A stretch of DNA of 64,000 bases, taken from the NCBI GenBank assembly GCA_015847255.1, contig JADLZK010001334.1:147486-211485 (forward strand), read 5' to 3'. Shown piece after piece: positions 54,294-64,000 of this stretch. How positions within the stretch are numbered: position 1 is the stretch's first letter; every line of letters starts with the position of its first letter. Source of the DNA: Hyparrhenia diplandra (taxonomy: Eukaryota; Streptophyta; Magnoliopsida; Poales; Poaceae). The notes beneath the pieces were generated by a model. The model made no database searches and was not told where the DNA came from. It saw only the letters and a program-made list of their open reading frames with translations. A program made the position numbers and the translations under genes.

Positions 54294-57200
54294 CCTTTCC
54301 CCTTACGAGAATCTCGTCCCCGAGATTCGGGCGGAACTTCAAGAAAGCGACGAGAGATTTCCATAGCTCAAAAACTGCACTGAAGATGATAGAACTTGTC
54401 CACACGATAGACGCGATTACAAAACCATTGAAGATACAAAGAGGGTACTAAGATTACTTTTCGGGATTAGGGACACATTCAAATTTACATAACAAAGCAT
54501 CACTCCGGATACTTTTGATGGACGAGGACAAAGAAGAAACATTAAAAGATAAGCGACCAAAGCGCAAAAAAGGACCCTAACAGATCCGTAAAGCAGATGG
54601 GATCGAGGAGGCACAACATGTCAAGAAGGCATAGAATGAATCCTAGGGCCATAAGCTAGCTGGATGTAGACTCGACTTTCTAGGATGAAAACCGGAGTTT
54701 TTTCCACGAGATGCGTAGTACCCTTTGACGGCGACTTGAATCCGCGAGTAAGAGCTTGATCTTGCAAAGATGGATTTCACGTCTTCTTCTCTCGCTCGGT
54801 TTCTCCTTGAACTATCAGACTTCACCTTGAGAAGGAGATCGACTCTGCGATTCTTAAAAGAGATTTGAGATGGGCTTTGGAGAGATGGAAGTGGCGAAGC
54901 AAGGTACCGGGTTGCGTTTTATAGCGCAGAGGAGCGGATAGAATCTTTGCGGCGCACCGAGGAAGAGGAAGCCGAGAGAGAAGAGAGAGTCAAAAGCAGT
55001 TCACGGGTGGAGCGGCCACCAGTGATGGTGCGCTCGTGCTCAAGCATAGGGTGACAGGATTCCCGCGGCGTGGAGACGAGGAGTAGACCGAGACCATGGA
55101 GGGGTCCGGTTACGGTGCAATGGCGAGGGCGGCGGGCAGACATGGCGCACAAAAGAAAGGAAGAAAGAGAGTGTGGTGCGTAAGAAGACATGACCCGATG
55201 AAACGAGTGCGCGAGCACGGCGAGGCGCAACACGGAAATGAGTGCGAGAGGGGCCAGGATGCATCACGACGTTCAGAAGACATGTGGCGGCAATAGAATG
55301 CCACAGTGATTCCGTCATGAGCGGGACCTAAAATAATTATAGCTCGGTAGATCCCCAAAGAATTGTAATTAGCAGTAACACAAGATTCTGTCAGAAACAG
55401 GACAACTTTCCGATCCTTCACGTCCTTTTGATTCTACAAAGATGACATAAGTTGCTTGACGGCTAGTCAATGTTACCTTCAGAGATCGTTTAGCAGAGTC
55501 CCTTATCCGCCACTTCTTGTAGTCTGTTATTGTTGATGCCGGTGACTTGCTCTTCAAGGGTCACCTTTCTTGTAACTTTCGAGAAGAAACTCACAAAGCA
55601 ACTAATCCGATATACGAGTTCTTGGATAGAATATAGATAAAGAACCAAGGAAATTCACGACAAAGGGAATGCCGAGTGTAGTTTTGTAATGGATTATGAT
55701 TAGAAATCATTAATCATAATACCACAGTCAAAACCACAACCACGGAGAGAATCCATATGATAAAAATTAATGGTGACCAAGGGTTTACAAAAGAAGGATA
55801 GCAAACAAAGGAGTTCCAAGGCGTAGAGTCACTATGGAGGTGGTTCAAGATCAAAGCCAAGGATATAATCTTTGGAAGAGTTTGGATAGAAGAGTTTGGA
55901 AACAATCAACCAAGATTCTAGGGCGAAACCAAGGAGTTATCGAAGATCAAAGGGAGATGTACATGGCAAGAGTCGTCTAAGAGACCCAACAAAAACTTGG
56001 CTTGATTCCACACGGCACAACACAAGCCATGACAAAAACTTACATATAACATCCTAACTGGACTAGGGTTCAGCCAAAGCACACACAGGCTTAACAGTGA
56101 AACACAAACAACAACCAACATTAACATCATTTTAGATAACATGGGAAACATCATAAATGCATTACACGAATGCTATAAACAACATATGCAATGCAATGAT
56201 GCTTACTAATGATGCAACAAGATAATCATGAATAAGCTGGAATATGCGAGATCTTTCCCCCTTAACAAAAATCAAATTCCGGAATTTCAAGGTGACAAAT
56301 CCCGTGGGACAAGTAATGGGGAAAAAAAATATGTCAAATATATATTGACTTGTAAGAAATTTTGCAAACAACAAAGTTGATATCAAGATTGCAATCGAAA
56401 CAAAAGGTGACTGCAACCGATAAGAGAAGAGGAGTACGGATATGAATTTCAAAAGAGTTTGCAAAGAAGGTGAAAGCTCATTAATTGTGGATTATGGTGA
56501 ATCATGACCACAGACCCGACATGTTTAACGCCCGGCGGTATTTCCGTATGGCCGCAAATCCATAGGAGACCCCAGATTTTGACGCTATTTCGGTCCGCCA
56601 GGTCATGGTTTCACCATAGTACACAACTATTGTAATTCCCAACGAGAGAGATATGTCGACTATCAACATAAAAGGACTAGCCACGTGTCGGGATAGAAGA
56701 AGTTAAGACACGGCACATCTTTGGAATTGGATAATCAAGTAGTAGTCCGAGGCTTTTTAAATAGAGTTGACAAGGCAAGGTGCAAACTCCCAAAGATTAG
56801 GAACTTATGAAGCAAAGATTATCAAATGGAAGTCCATTAACCAAAAACCACGGTATAGGACGAAATTTAGGACAAAGAACTATAAAGAAGAATAGTTGTC
56901 CGAATAAAAAGGAGGAAGATTCAACATTATATGAATGATATGATGCATGATCGCCCTATACGTCTTCACAATATTAGGAGTACTCTGTCTTCATCATGTT
57001 AGATGTTAGTAGGTTATAGGGCTTTACTTTATATCCTATCTTCACTTTGCACCAATGAGATGTTGAAAAGCACTTAGCGAGAACATTGTCGATGAAGTTA
57101 ACTCTCAGTTGTTCTTCACAAGATGACATGAAAATCTCTTAAAATCTTTCACTTGACTCGTCGGAAAAATCTTCATGAAAGCTTCCAAAGCAAGCATAAG

Positions 57201-57315
57201 GAAAGAAACAAGATCATTTTAAGTTGTTACTTTCAAAAACTTTTAGATTACAAAATCATTTTGAAGTTTTCAAAAGTAATATTGTAGCTGATCCTAAGTA
57301 TGAGCTCGATACCAT
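54294..57315 (-). other. Interior of element D; no gene seen
   Basis: 3.0 kb without recognisable gag, protease, RT or integrase on either strand. Frames up to ~100 codons (for example 54919-55233 and 56162-56464, minus) have no known motif. A second polypurine-like run, minus strand GTTAAGGGGGAAAGATC, lies at about 56255-56271. The primer-binding site is at the right edge. Confidence 0.65.
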
Positions 57316-60300
57316 TGCGTGAGCGAGAACCTCCTAATTCTTGGGCCCACACTTTTGTCTTTATCCCAAAGACCTCGGCAATTTGTGCGAGATGCACCCA
57401 ATAACTTAAGAAGCCTGTCGAGTGTCATCGAAAACCCCGATTACACCACTCTCATACCGGGATCAACAAAGGAGTAGCTACAATATTACAACATTTGTTA
57501 TAAAAAAAAATACGGTCGAAAGTGCGGAAGAATAATAACATTAATTTTACAAAATGTGAGTAAGTTACATTTAAGAGAACTTAACTTAATTTGTGGAAGC
57601 TAGGTACACTAGAAGACACGGATCATGTCGAGCCCACCGACATAATCTTGGTTAAACAAAGACGAGTCAAGACACGCGCAGGGGGTTAACAAACCCCGAG
57701 TGCGGGAGTACTCAACAAGACTTAACCGACAAGGAAAAGAGGAAAAGACTCGGGAATGCTGGTCTTAGGAGTCAAGGTAAGGCTTAAGCAAGAATAAAAA
57801 ATTCTTTTGCGTAAAAGCTTACTAATAATAAATCCTTACTTTCAATATTTTTTTATTTCAGATTAGTAGCTCATATACTCTAGGTTATCCCTGTTCTAGA
57901 GTAACATATTTCCTTATTCCACTTTCTTTCTTCAAAAACATAATCCATCATTTACTACGATGAATGGGCGAGTAAGAACGGGTCTCCATAACCGTGAAGC
58001 AACGGCGATTCATGAACCGATTATACCCAAATGGGGATCCCTAACCACACGACATATGTAGCACTTAAGCTTGCATATATCAACCCTCACTCGGATTCGT
58101 CCAAAACGGACTGGGTCCATCGCCACCGAGCACACAAGACTCCACCTCCCTACCCCGCCCTAATGGCGGTTTGACCAAGAGGGTGGGTACATGCTACTCC
58201 CCGCCATCTCTCCACTCCCGGTCTGCGCGGTTGTCCGTTCCCGATTTGGCACACCCCCGAGATCGAGCTTACCGAAGTATGTGGCTAGTTAGGGTCGACC
58301 GATCCGGGGTGATCGCCCAATCGAGACGTGCCTTTGCCGGAAGGCCTCGGGCGTATTTGCGTTCAAAAGTCCCGAACTTAACAATCCAAACAACGGACGG
58401 TCCTTAAACGACCAACACGGGACAAGCACGACTAGGTATCCCGCCGGCTTTCAACCTACGTCCGTCCGATCTCAAATTCATCACTACATCTCTTTCTTTT
58501 CCGAAAAAACAGTACCATCTTCTCAATTAAAACATTTTGATGAAAAAGCTTAACTAATTAAGCGGGGCTAAGCTTCACTAAGCATTTTGAAATAAACCGG
58601 TTAACAAGGATGGTATTGAAATAAACAAGGAGGGTAATGCAAAGCAATTAGGTTATCACTCAACTCCTAATTACTTAATGCAATAAAGCATATACAAAAA
58701 GTGATATAAGCTTTTAAAACATCAAGGAAGGGTTTAATGTATCGGGGCTTGCCCGTGTGTTGCGAGGAAAAGTTAGATTCCTTAACGAGATCACCCGAGT
58801 CATACTTGACCTCGATATCATCGGTGGATGGATCTTCTTGAAGCCCGACCATCATGAACCATCTCACTCTCGTATACTCTACACGTAGATGATAATGCAT
58901 GCTTTAGCATGATGAAGTATAAATATGATGCTTGATGGATGCATGAAATGATGAACACTTGAGTACAACTTTCCTTCATGATAAAGTTGCAACCCAACAA
59001 AACCAACTTGTTGAACTACTCTACAAGATATCATCACCATTGCCTAAGGAGTTCTCAAGGACCACTTGATTGTGATTTGATCCAAGATTCACAAAACAAT
59101 CCAAAAGCACACATCAAACCTAGGTCATTTATACTAACTACTCTCTTTTTTCTAATTAAACAAATAAAGCATAAAATAGAAAATAATTTAAACATTTCAA
59201 AATGACTCCAAACTTTTTATACAAGTAGATCACATCATAAAAAACAGCACCAAATAAATTTTCATGATTTTTGAATAAATAGAATAATTATTAAAAATCA
59301 AGGAAGATGCATTTTTCAATTAAAGATTGTATTTTTGAATCATGCAAAAACTACTCAAAATCAAAGTTTCAAATTTTTCATGGGTAGATATACTCCTAGG
59401 AAGGTTCTACAAAAATTTTCAGAATTTTTAAAGCTAAACTTGAATTTATATAAAATTCACAAGAATCAGCACTATTCAAATAAATACAAAAAGATAAAAC
59501 AATTATGAAAAAGGAAAACGCCTTCGGGCTCAAAGTGGCCCGACATCTGATTTTTGGCCCGGCACTGTGTAAACAGGCGGCCCACAGAGACGAAGCGGTG
59601 CCGGCCCAAATCGGCCTGTTAAAGCCCCGGCTTGGCAACTTTACGTAATCCGACCCCTAACCTTTTATAAAATTACAAACAAGTACAAAAAACTATTCAC
59701 ATGAGTCACGAACTTTACATCTAGACCCCTGTTATTCCTTCTATTCTCGTTTTCCCAGGTCCCCGATGGCGCCCGAGCAGAGCACCGCCCGTGGCGGCAC
59801 GGCGAGGCTACGCCGGCGACCTCAAGCCCTAATAGACCTAGGCAAAGATGAAAACACGACGAGGGTTCTCACCTCGACCAACTGAGCGGTGGTTGAAGCA
59901 AAAAGGGGACCGGAAGGGGTTGCCGGGGGGACGAGGCGGTTTCGACAGCCGTGCGGCCCCGACGGCAAAGGCGGGCGTTCGGCGGCTCCCGAGCGGAAGA
60001 CACGAAACGCCGAGCCGTCGAGTATAAGGAGAACGAGGCGGACCTAGAACCAAGAAAAACACGCGAACGGTTCATCGGAATGGGCGTAACACGGTGGCGG
60101 GATCTCGGCGATGCTTTCGTCGGCCGCGAAAGAAGCGGCTCACGCCAGGCGATTCCGGCGTCGGTAAGGCTTTAGCGGGGCTCTATGGGGTGCGCAAGGA
60201 AGAGGCGGAGCTTCGACCGAGATGGAGAGGATGGAGACGCTGTGGTGACGGCGCAAGCGCGGGCGGAGCTAGGACGTCGGCGTCGGCAAAAAGAAGAAAG

Positions 60301-60964
60301 GAGAAGAAGACGGGCGACCTCGTCGTCTTTAAAGAAAAAAGGGAAGAGGACGGGGGCGTGGCGAGGTGCTTCGCGAACTCGTCCCGGTGGCGATGACGCG
60401 CGAGGACGACCGAAGCGTCGAGGACGAGCCACGGCGTCGCCGGCGGCGACCGGCCGGCATGGGCGGCGTCCATTCGCGGCATCGTAGCTCCCCAAACCCT
60501 AACTTTCGGATTTTTGCAAAATTCTCCAAAATTTTGAACTGAACTCGAAAAACTCCAAAAGCAACTTGGCTTAAAATTTCAAGATCTACAATTTTCACAA
60601 TTGGAAGATTTTCAAATTCTACCTCTAAATATGACTTTTTGAAATGGGGTCAAAAAGGAGAATTTTGAATTCAAAATTACTTTTAAAATTACTCAAAAAC
60701 TTGAAAAACTTTGTACATATCTTTTGTTCATCAAGAAAAGATCTACAAAGTAGCTTTTGGAAGTTTTGTCAAATTTTGCATAGATTTTGAAATATAGAAA
60801 AGGGGGTAAAGAAGAGTTAGGGTTTAGGGTTTCCGACAAGGGGTAACTCTCGGATTTTTGCTTCTTTTTCGCGTCTCGTCGACCGACAACGTAACCAAGC
60901 ATAAAAGAAGCTTATTTTTGTCCAAACCAAAGCTTAACCAGTAAGTAACACCTGGGGTGTTACG
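57316..60964 (-). repeat. Right (5') LTR of element D
   Basis: A 3,649-bp LTR matching the left LTR in direct orientation over its whole length, with small indels. It contains about 60 bp absent from the left copy (near 57664-57715). Confidence 0.88.
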
Positions 60965-61031
60965 GGAGGAGGGTCGGGAGGCTCAACGGTGGAGGCATCT
61001 GCCGGGGGTAACGGTCCTAACATGCTTATTA

Positions 61032-61720
61032 TCATACGCATCTACGATGATCATTCATGATGTCGTCCGGGAAATCGACCATCCTTTCGACCAAGGCACG
61101 AGGCGAGGTTAGCCCGATTGGCGGCGTCGGCGAGCCCACATCACCCGCCGGTGCTCGCGTCCTCGTGACGACACGCGCTGGCGGCGATCCCCCCGCGTCC
61201 ATCACCTGCCGGGCGCACTCGAGGTAGTCGAACGGCGCTGGAAGTCGCCGGGCTATACGCCTCGACGACGGCGCGGCACGCCGGAGGACCACGCCCGCGG
61301 TGCCGTGGTCCATCACGCCAGCATCGGAGCGAGTACTCGTGTCCTTGTCCTTGCTCCCCCTCCCGCCGGACGACGAGGCGCGGCGCGGCGCGCTTTGGTG
61401 TTGCGGGACGCGGCCGCGGCCCCCGGCAAGGTCCATGGCCACCGTGCGGTCGCGTGTCGATTCGCGCCAAGCTCCGCTTTGTCCGATCGGAGCGTCGTCT
61501 CGCCGAGAAGTCTTTGGTCGATCTTTGTCGGCCCGAGCCCGTGGTAGTGGTGTGCCTCGTGGGCCCTTGGCCTTCTCGCACGCCGCCGCCACCAGTCGCC
61601 GCCGCCATCATCTTGCTGTCGTTGGTTCCGGCGGACATCGGCGGTGGTGACGGTGCGGACGGCGAGGAGCACCACGGCAGCGGTGGTGTGGAAGGCCATG
61701 ACCATCGATCGAGCTGCCAT
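61032..61720 (-). pseudogene. Broken frame of a putative secreted protein
   Basis: The minus-strand ATG at 61720 begins MAARSMVMAFHTTAAVVLLA followed by VRTVTTADVRRNQ, a good signal peptide of about 27 residues. This frame stays open to 61313 (135 codons). A second frame covers 61592-61032 and ends ALVERMVDFPDDIMNDHRRC V-stop, which may be the true C-terminus after a frameshift. I do not recognise the family. The end abuts the duplicated target of the LINE. No clear TATA box upstream. It may be a real gene with consensus errors or a decayed one. Confidence 0.35.
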
Positions 61721-61980
61721 TGTATAGTAATAGCTTGGATTAGTTCGTGAGTGAAGATTTATTTCTAGGGAGGGATTAAGGGTAGCTAAGATTTGAGAAC
61801 TAGTAGTAGCTAGCACAAGTAACACTAGTCCTAGTGCGTATTAATTAATTACTAACTAATTTATTAATGTGAGATAAGAGTCTAAAATCTGCTATTCCAT
61901 CCATTCAAATTATAGGTCAATTTAATTAGCTTTGTTCCAAGTTAAACTTTTCTAATCATCAACAAGACTATTTAAAATTA

Positions 61981-63615
61981 GAGTAAAATGCATCGTGGGT
62001 CCTCAAACTATTTGCTCATTTTCACCTACGTCCTCGAACTATTGAACCAAGTATCTAGGTCCCCTGATCTATTTCCACTGTGCATCCAGGGTCCAAAAGC
62101 AGCCACGTGTGTCACATAATCCGATGCGGCATGCCAGAGTGGCAGACCAAGGCTTAGGTCATGCCAATTTAGCAGAAAAGCCCCTCATGAATGTTATATA
62201 TGTTCATTAGTGGGTACTCTCTTCTCCAACCTTCTTCTGCTCGCCGCCCGTTGCTTGCTGCTCGCCGTCGGCGCCCGCTATCTCCGGTCCAGCCGCACGC
62301 TGCTTACTGCTCGTTACCCGCGATCACTCTGCCACTAGAGCTAGCTAGAGGCCTCGCTCCTTCCTCTCCTTTTCTATTTCTCAACTGTGCGTGAGGGCGA
62401 GCTGCTGCCCTGACACGCGCGGACGCGCGAGTAGGCGAGCGCGAGCGGGCTGCTGCCGCCACGTGCGAGCTGCCGCAGAGGAGGATATAGAGGATGACGC
62501 CGGCGCTCCAGACGTCCACCTCCGGCCGGACCGGCCCGTCGATGCGCTTCAGCACCTCCGGATTGCGAGCGAGTAGCTAGAGGGTCCTGCCTGGCTGTCT
62601 GTGTGATGAGCAGGGAAGGGCAGCCGACACCAATTAATTAATTAGAGTTTGATCCCTTCTTTAATTAGCGATAGCAAGCTGACCTAGCTAATATCATGGC
62701 ATCTATCTATCTATCGAGCTCACCGAATATATACTTATATATAGCTGATGATGATCGAGTGTGTTCCATAGATTCAGCGCGCTCGCTCTCCCCGCCCTCG
62801 CACAGCTCCATCACGAGGTGCAACTGCAAAGTGCCGCCGCCGGCGGACGAGTCCTCGCAGCAGGCCTCGCGGAGCCACACGACGGCCGCACGGCCCGCAC
62901 CGCCACGGGACGACATGCGCCGCACGATGGCCACCTCCCTCTGCACGTCTGCGGTGTGCGCCACAGCCGCCGTGTCCTGCATCACCTGCCCGTTTACCTC
63001 CGGTCCGGGGTGCCCAAGCGATCGACGCCCGCGCCGACTCCGCTACTGGGCAAGCGGTGCCTCCGGATGGTCTTGCACGCGAGCGCCTCTCCCGTGGCTG
63101 CGTCCTTGCAGCAGCGCGTGACACCGAACTCACCACGCCCCAGCTCCATGGCCCAGTACGTAGCGGCGCGCGAACTCGTCCGCGGTGGTCGGACCACGAG
63201 CGGCTCGGACGTCAGCGTCGTTCTTGCGCAGGGATGGGGACGGGGACGAGGAGGCGACGGGCTGGCGGTGCCGTCGCAGTCAGCGCTTCGGAGATGCGGC
63301 CGTGCAGCCCCAGCGAATCGTGCAGTGCACCCGCCTGGCGCTCCCCTGCGGGCCCTGCTCTATTTGTTCAACGAGAAGGAGGAGGCATAAGTGAGAAAGA
63401 GAAATATGAAAGGGCTCTTTTGAAAAGTTTCCATGGTCACATTGACCAGCTGCCAGCATGGCATGGCCACATCAGCTGTTGGCGCTGGCGTGGCTAGTTT
63501 TGGACTTTTAATGCTCACCAATAAAAGATCGGGGACGCAGATAGTCGGCTTCTATAGTTGAAGGACACGGATAGGAGGTCCCCATAAGTTTGAGGACCCT
63601 GCGTGCATTTTACTC
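61981..63615 (-). mobile_element. Pack-MULE carrying protein kinase fragments
   Basis: Inverted ends GAGTAAAATGCATCGTGGGT (left) and GAGTAAAATGCACGCAGGGT (reverse of right), similar for about 90 bases, with a 9-bp target duplication TTAAAATTA (61972-61980) / TTAAAATTG (63616-63624). A 9-bp duplication and long inverted ends identify a Mutator-like element. No transposase is present. The interior holds three collinear fragments of a host kinase gene on the minus strand. Confidence 0.8.
62400..63197 (-). pseudogene. Calcium-dependent protein kinase fragments (captured)
   Basis: Three minus-strand pieces in gene order. Piece 1 (about 63020-63150): [20 protein letters not shown] and [12 protein letters not shown], the glycine-rich loop (G.GEFG) and the ATP-anchoring lysine of ACK. 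Piece 2 (about 62800-62960): TADVQREVAIVRRMSSRGGA, then VVWLREAC and LHLVMELCEGGE, the C-helix and hinge. Piece 3 (about 62460-62560): [20 protein letters not shown] and [11 protein letters not shown], the P+1 loop to F helix. The wording is that of plant CDPKs. The catalytic loop, DFG, C-lobe end and EF hands are missing and stops separate the pieces, so no active kinase can be made. Confidence 0.82.
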
Positions 63616-63740
63616 TTAAAATTGCATCAGACATCTATGGCATCAAATTAGTTCCATTAACTTTGCCATAAAATATGTCTTGATAATGGTGTATTGGTAT
63701 CTAGTACTGTAGATATTAAAATATTTTAAAGAACTAGTAT

Positions 63741-64000
63741 TTGTTTTGGTAAAAAATCTGACCGGCCATCAACAACAGCAACATCAGGAAACTAATACTC
63801 AAACCTGTTGTATGGAGCTTATGTTTAATGTAATAAAGGCTCAGTAGGGGTTTCACCCCTCCTGATTTATTTCAAAAAATGCAGCAAACTGAATGATCTG
63901 CACACATCACATCCATGTCCTGCAATTAAAATTACAAATACAAGCTGTGTGTTGCAGGTGCAGCAGGGCAGGGTCATTCTCTGTTTCACACACACTCTGT
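63741..64000. other. Window end; no gene called
   Basis: 63830-63880 (AATAAAGGCTCAGTAGGG, then TTTCACCCCTCCTGATTT and a short A run) resembles the 3' end of a plant LINE on the plus strand, but no target duplication was found. The rest is unique-looking AT-rich DNA. Confidence 0.3.

Larger units (their letters stand above)
50712..60964 (-). mobile_element. Element D: large gypsy derivative without genes
   Basis: Direct repeats of about 3.6 kb (50712-54293 and 57316-60964) flank a 3.0-kb interior. Perfect target duplication GGAGG (50707-50711 and 60965-60969). On the minus strand the LTR begins TGTAACACCCC, preceded by the polypurine tract GTAAGGGGAAAGGC (54294-54307), and the primer-binding site TGGTATCGAGCTC follows the right LTR (57301-57314), resembling the TGGTATCAGAGC site for initiator Met-tRNA. 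LTR start, primer site and the sequence GAATCTCG.GGACGAGATTCTCG before the polypurine tract are those of Del/Tekay-like chromovirus gypsy elements. No gag or pol is seen, so it is a large retrotransposon derivative (LARD-like). Confidence 0.85.
48635..61017 (-). mobile_element. Short LINE, split by element D
   Basis: The insertion is bounded by a perfect 15-bp duplication, TAACATGCTTATTAT (48620-48634 and 61018-61032). The minus-strand 3' end is a short A tail (plus-strand T run 48635-48642) after CCTCTTAATGAAAACGG; the 5' end is at about 61017. Without element D the element is about 2.1 kb. It contains an ORF1-like gene remnant and a short 3' region, and no endonuclease or RT, so it is a deletion derivative or ORF1-only element. 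Confidence 0.7.
61889..63740. mobile_element. Stowaway-like MITE, split by the Pack-MULE
   Basis: 61889-61980 (CCATCCATTCAAATTATAGG...) and 63625-63740 (ATCTATGGCATCAAATTAGT...TAAAATATTTTAAAGAACTA) read as consecutive parts of a Stowaway-type MITE once the intervening Pack-MULE and one copy of its target duplication are removed. The right end is truncated. Confidence 0.6.

Overview
The window is plant nuclear DNA from a grass (Poaceae). The evidence is a mix of TAA/TTA-flanked Tourist-like and TA-flanked Stowaway-like MITEs, GC-rich first exons, CACTA ends carrying the grass 'TTTAGTCCCGGTTGG' subterminal repeats, and gypsy elements of grass type. A rice relative is plausible, but that is inference. 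No bacterial genes, rRNA, tRNA or CRISPR arrays were seen. Most of the 64 kb is nested transposable elements; most open frames of 60-250 codons are chance frames or broken transposon genes.

Layout. 1-2350: GC-rich gypsy debris. 2698-3510 (-): C-terminal exons of an unidentified host gene, with a Tourist-like MITE in an intron. 3785-9253: a Ty1/copia element with a perfect 5-bp target duplication (GTCTT) whose two LTRs are in opposite orientation. 9259-11240: gypsy gag debris. 11245-11487: a Stowaway MITE. 12723-14493 (-): a three-exon host gene (164 aa, no recognised family) with canonical splice sites, a TATA box, two MITEs in intron 1 and an 84-bp minisatellite just downstream. 15300-16960: an anciently tandem-duplicated non-coding segment, with a third copy at 44490-45185.

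17728-36483: gypsy element A (minus strand, gag-protease plus an ATHILA-type ORF, no RT or integrase). Its 5' LTR is split by gypsy element B (25611-35513, plus strand), which carries gag, protease, RT, RNase H and integrase, all frame-broken. 36671-44436: a CACTA element split by gypsy element C (37291-44417, gag-protease only). A, B and C share a primer-binding-site layout and a repeated, foldable 3' non-coding module (seven copies, with compensatory base changes). A and B each also have a TATA box just upstream of their downstream ORF.

47140-48500: a cytochrome P450 remnant and a MITE. 48635-61017: a short LINE (ORF1-like zinc-knuckle gene, 15-bp target duplication) split by element D (50712-60964), a non-autonomous gypsy element with ~3.6-kb LTRs and a ~3-kb interior without genes. 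61032-61720 (-): a broken reading frame starting with a signal peptide. 61981-63615: a Pack-MULE carrying three in-order pieces of a calcium-dependent protein kinase, inserted into an older Stowaway.

The strongest unusual signals are the repeated three-way-junction RNA module of A/B/C, the inverted-LTR copia element, the relic primer-binding site inside the LTRs of A, the Pack-MULE, and the uncharacterised three-exon gene. All alignments were done by eye; splice sites and families need confirmation by transcript and homology searches.
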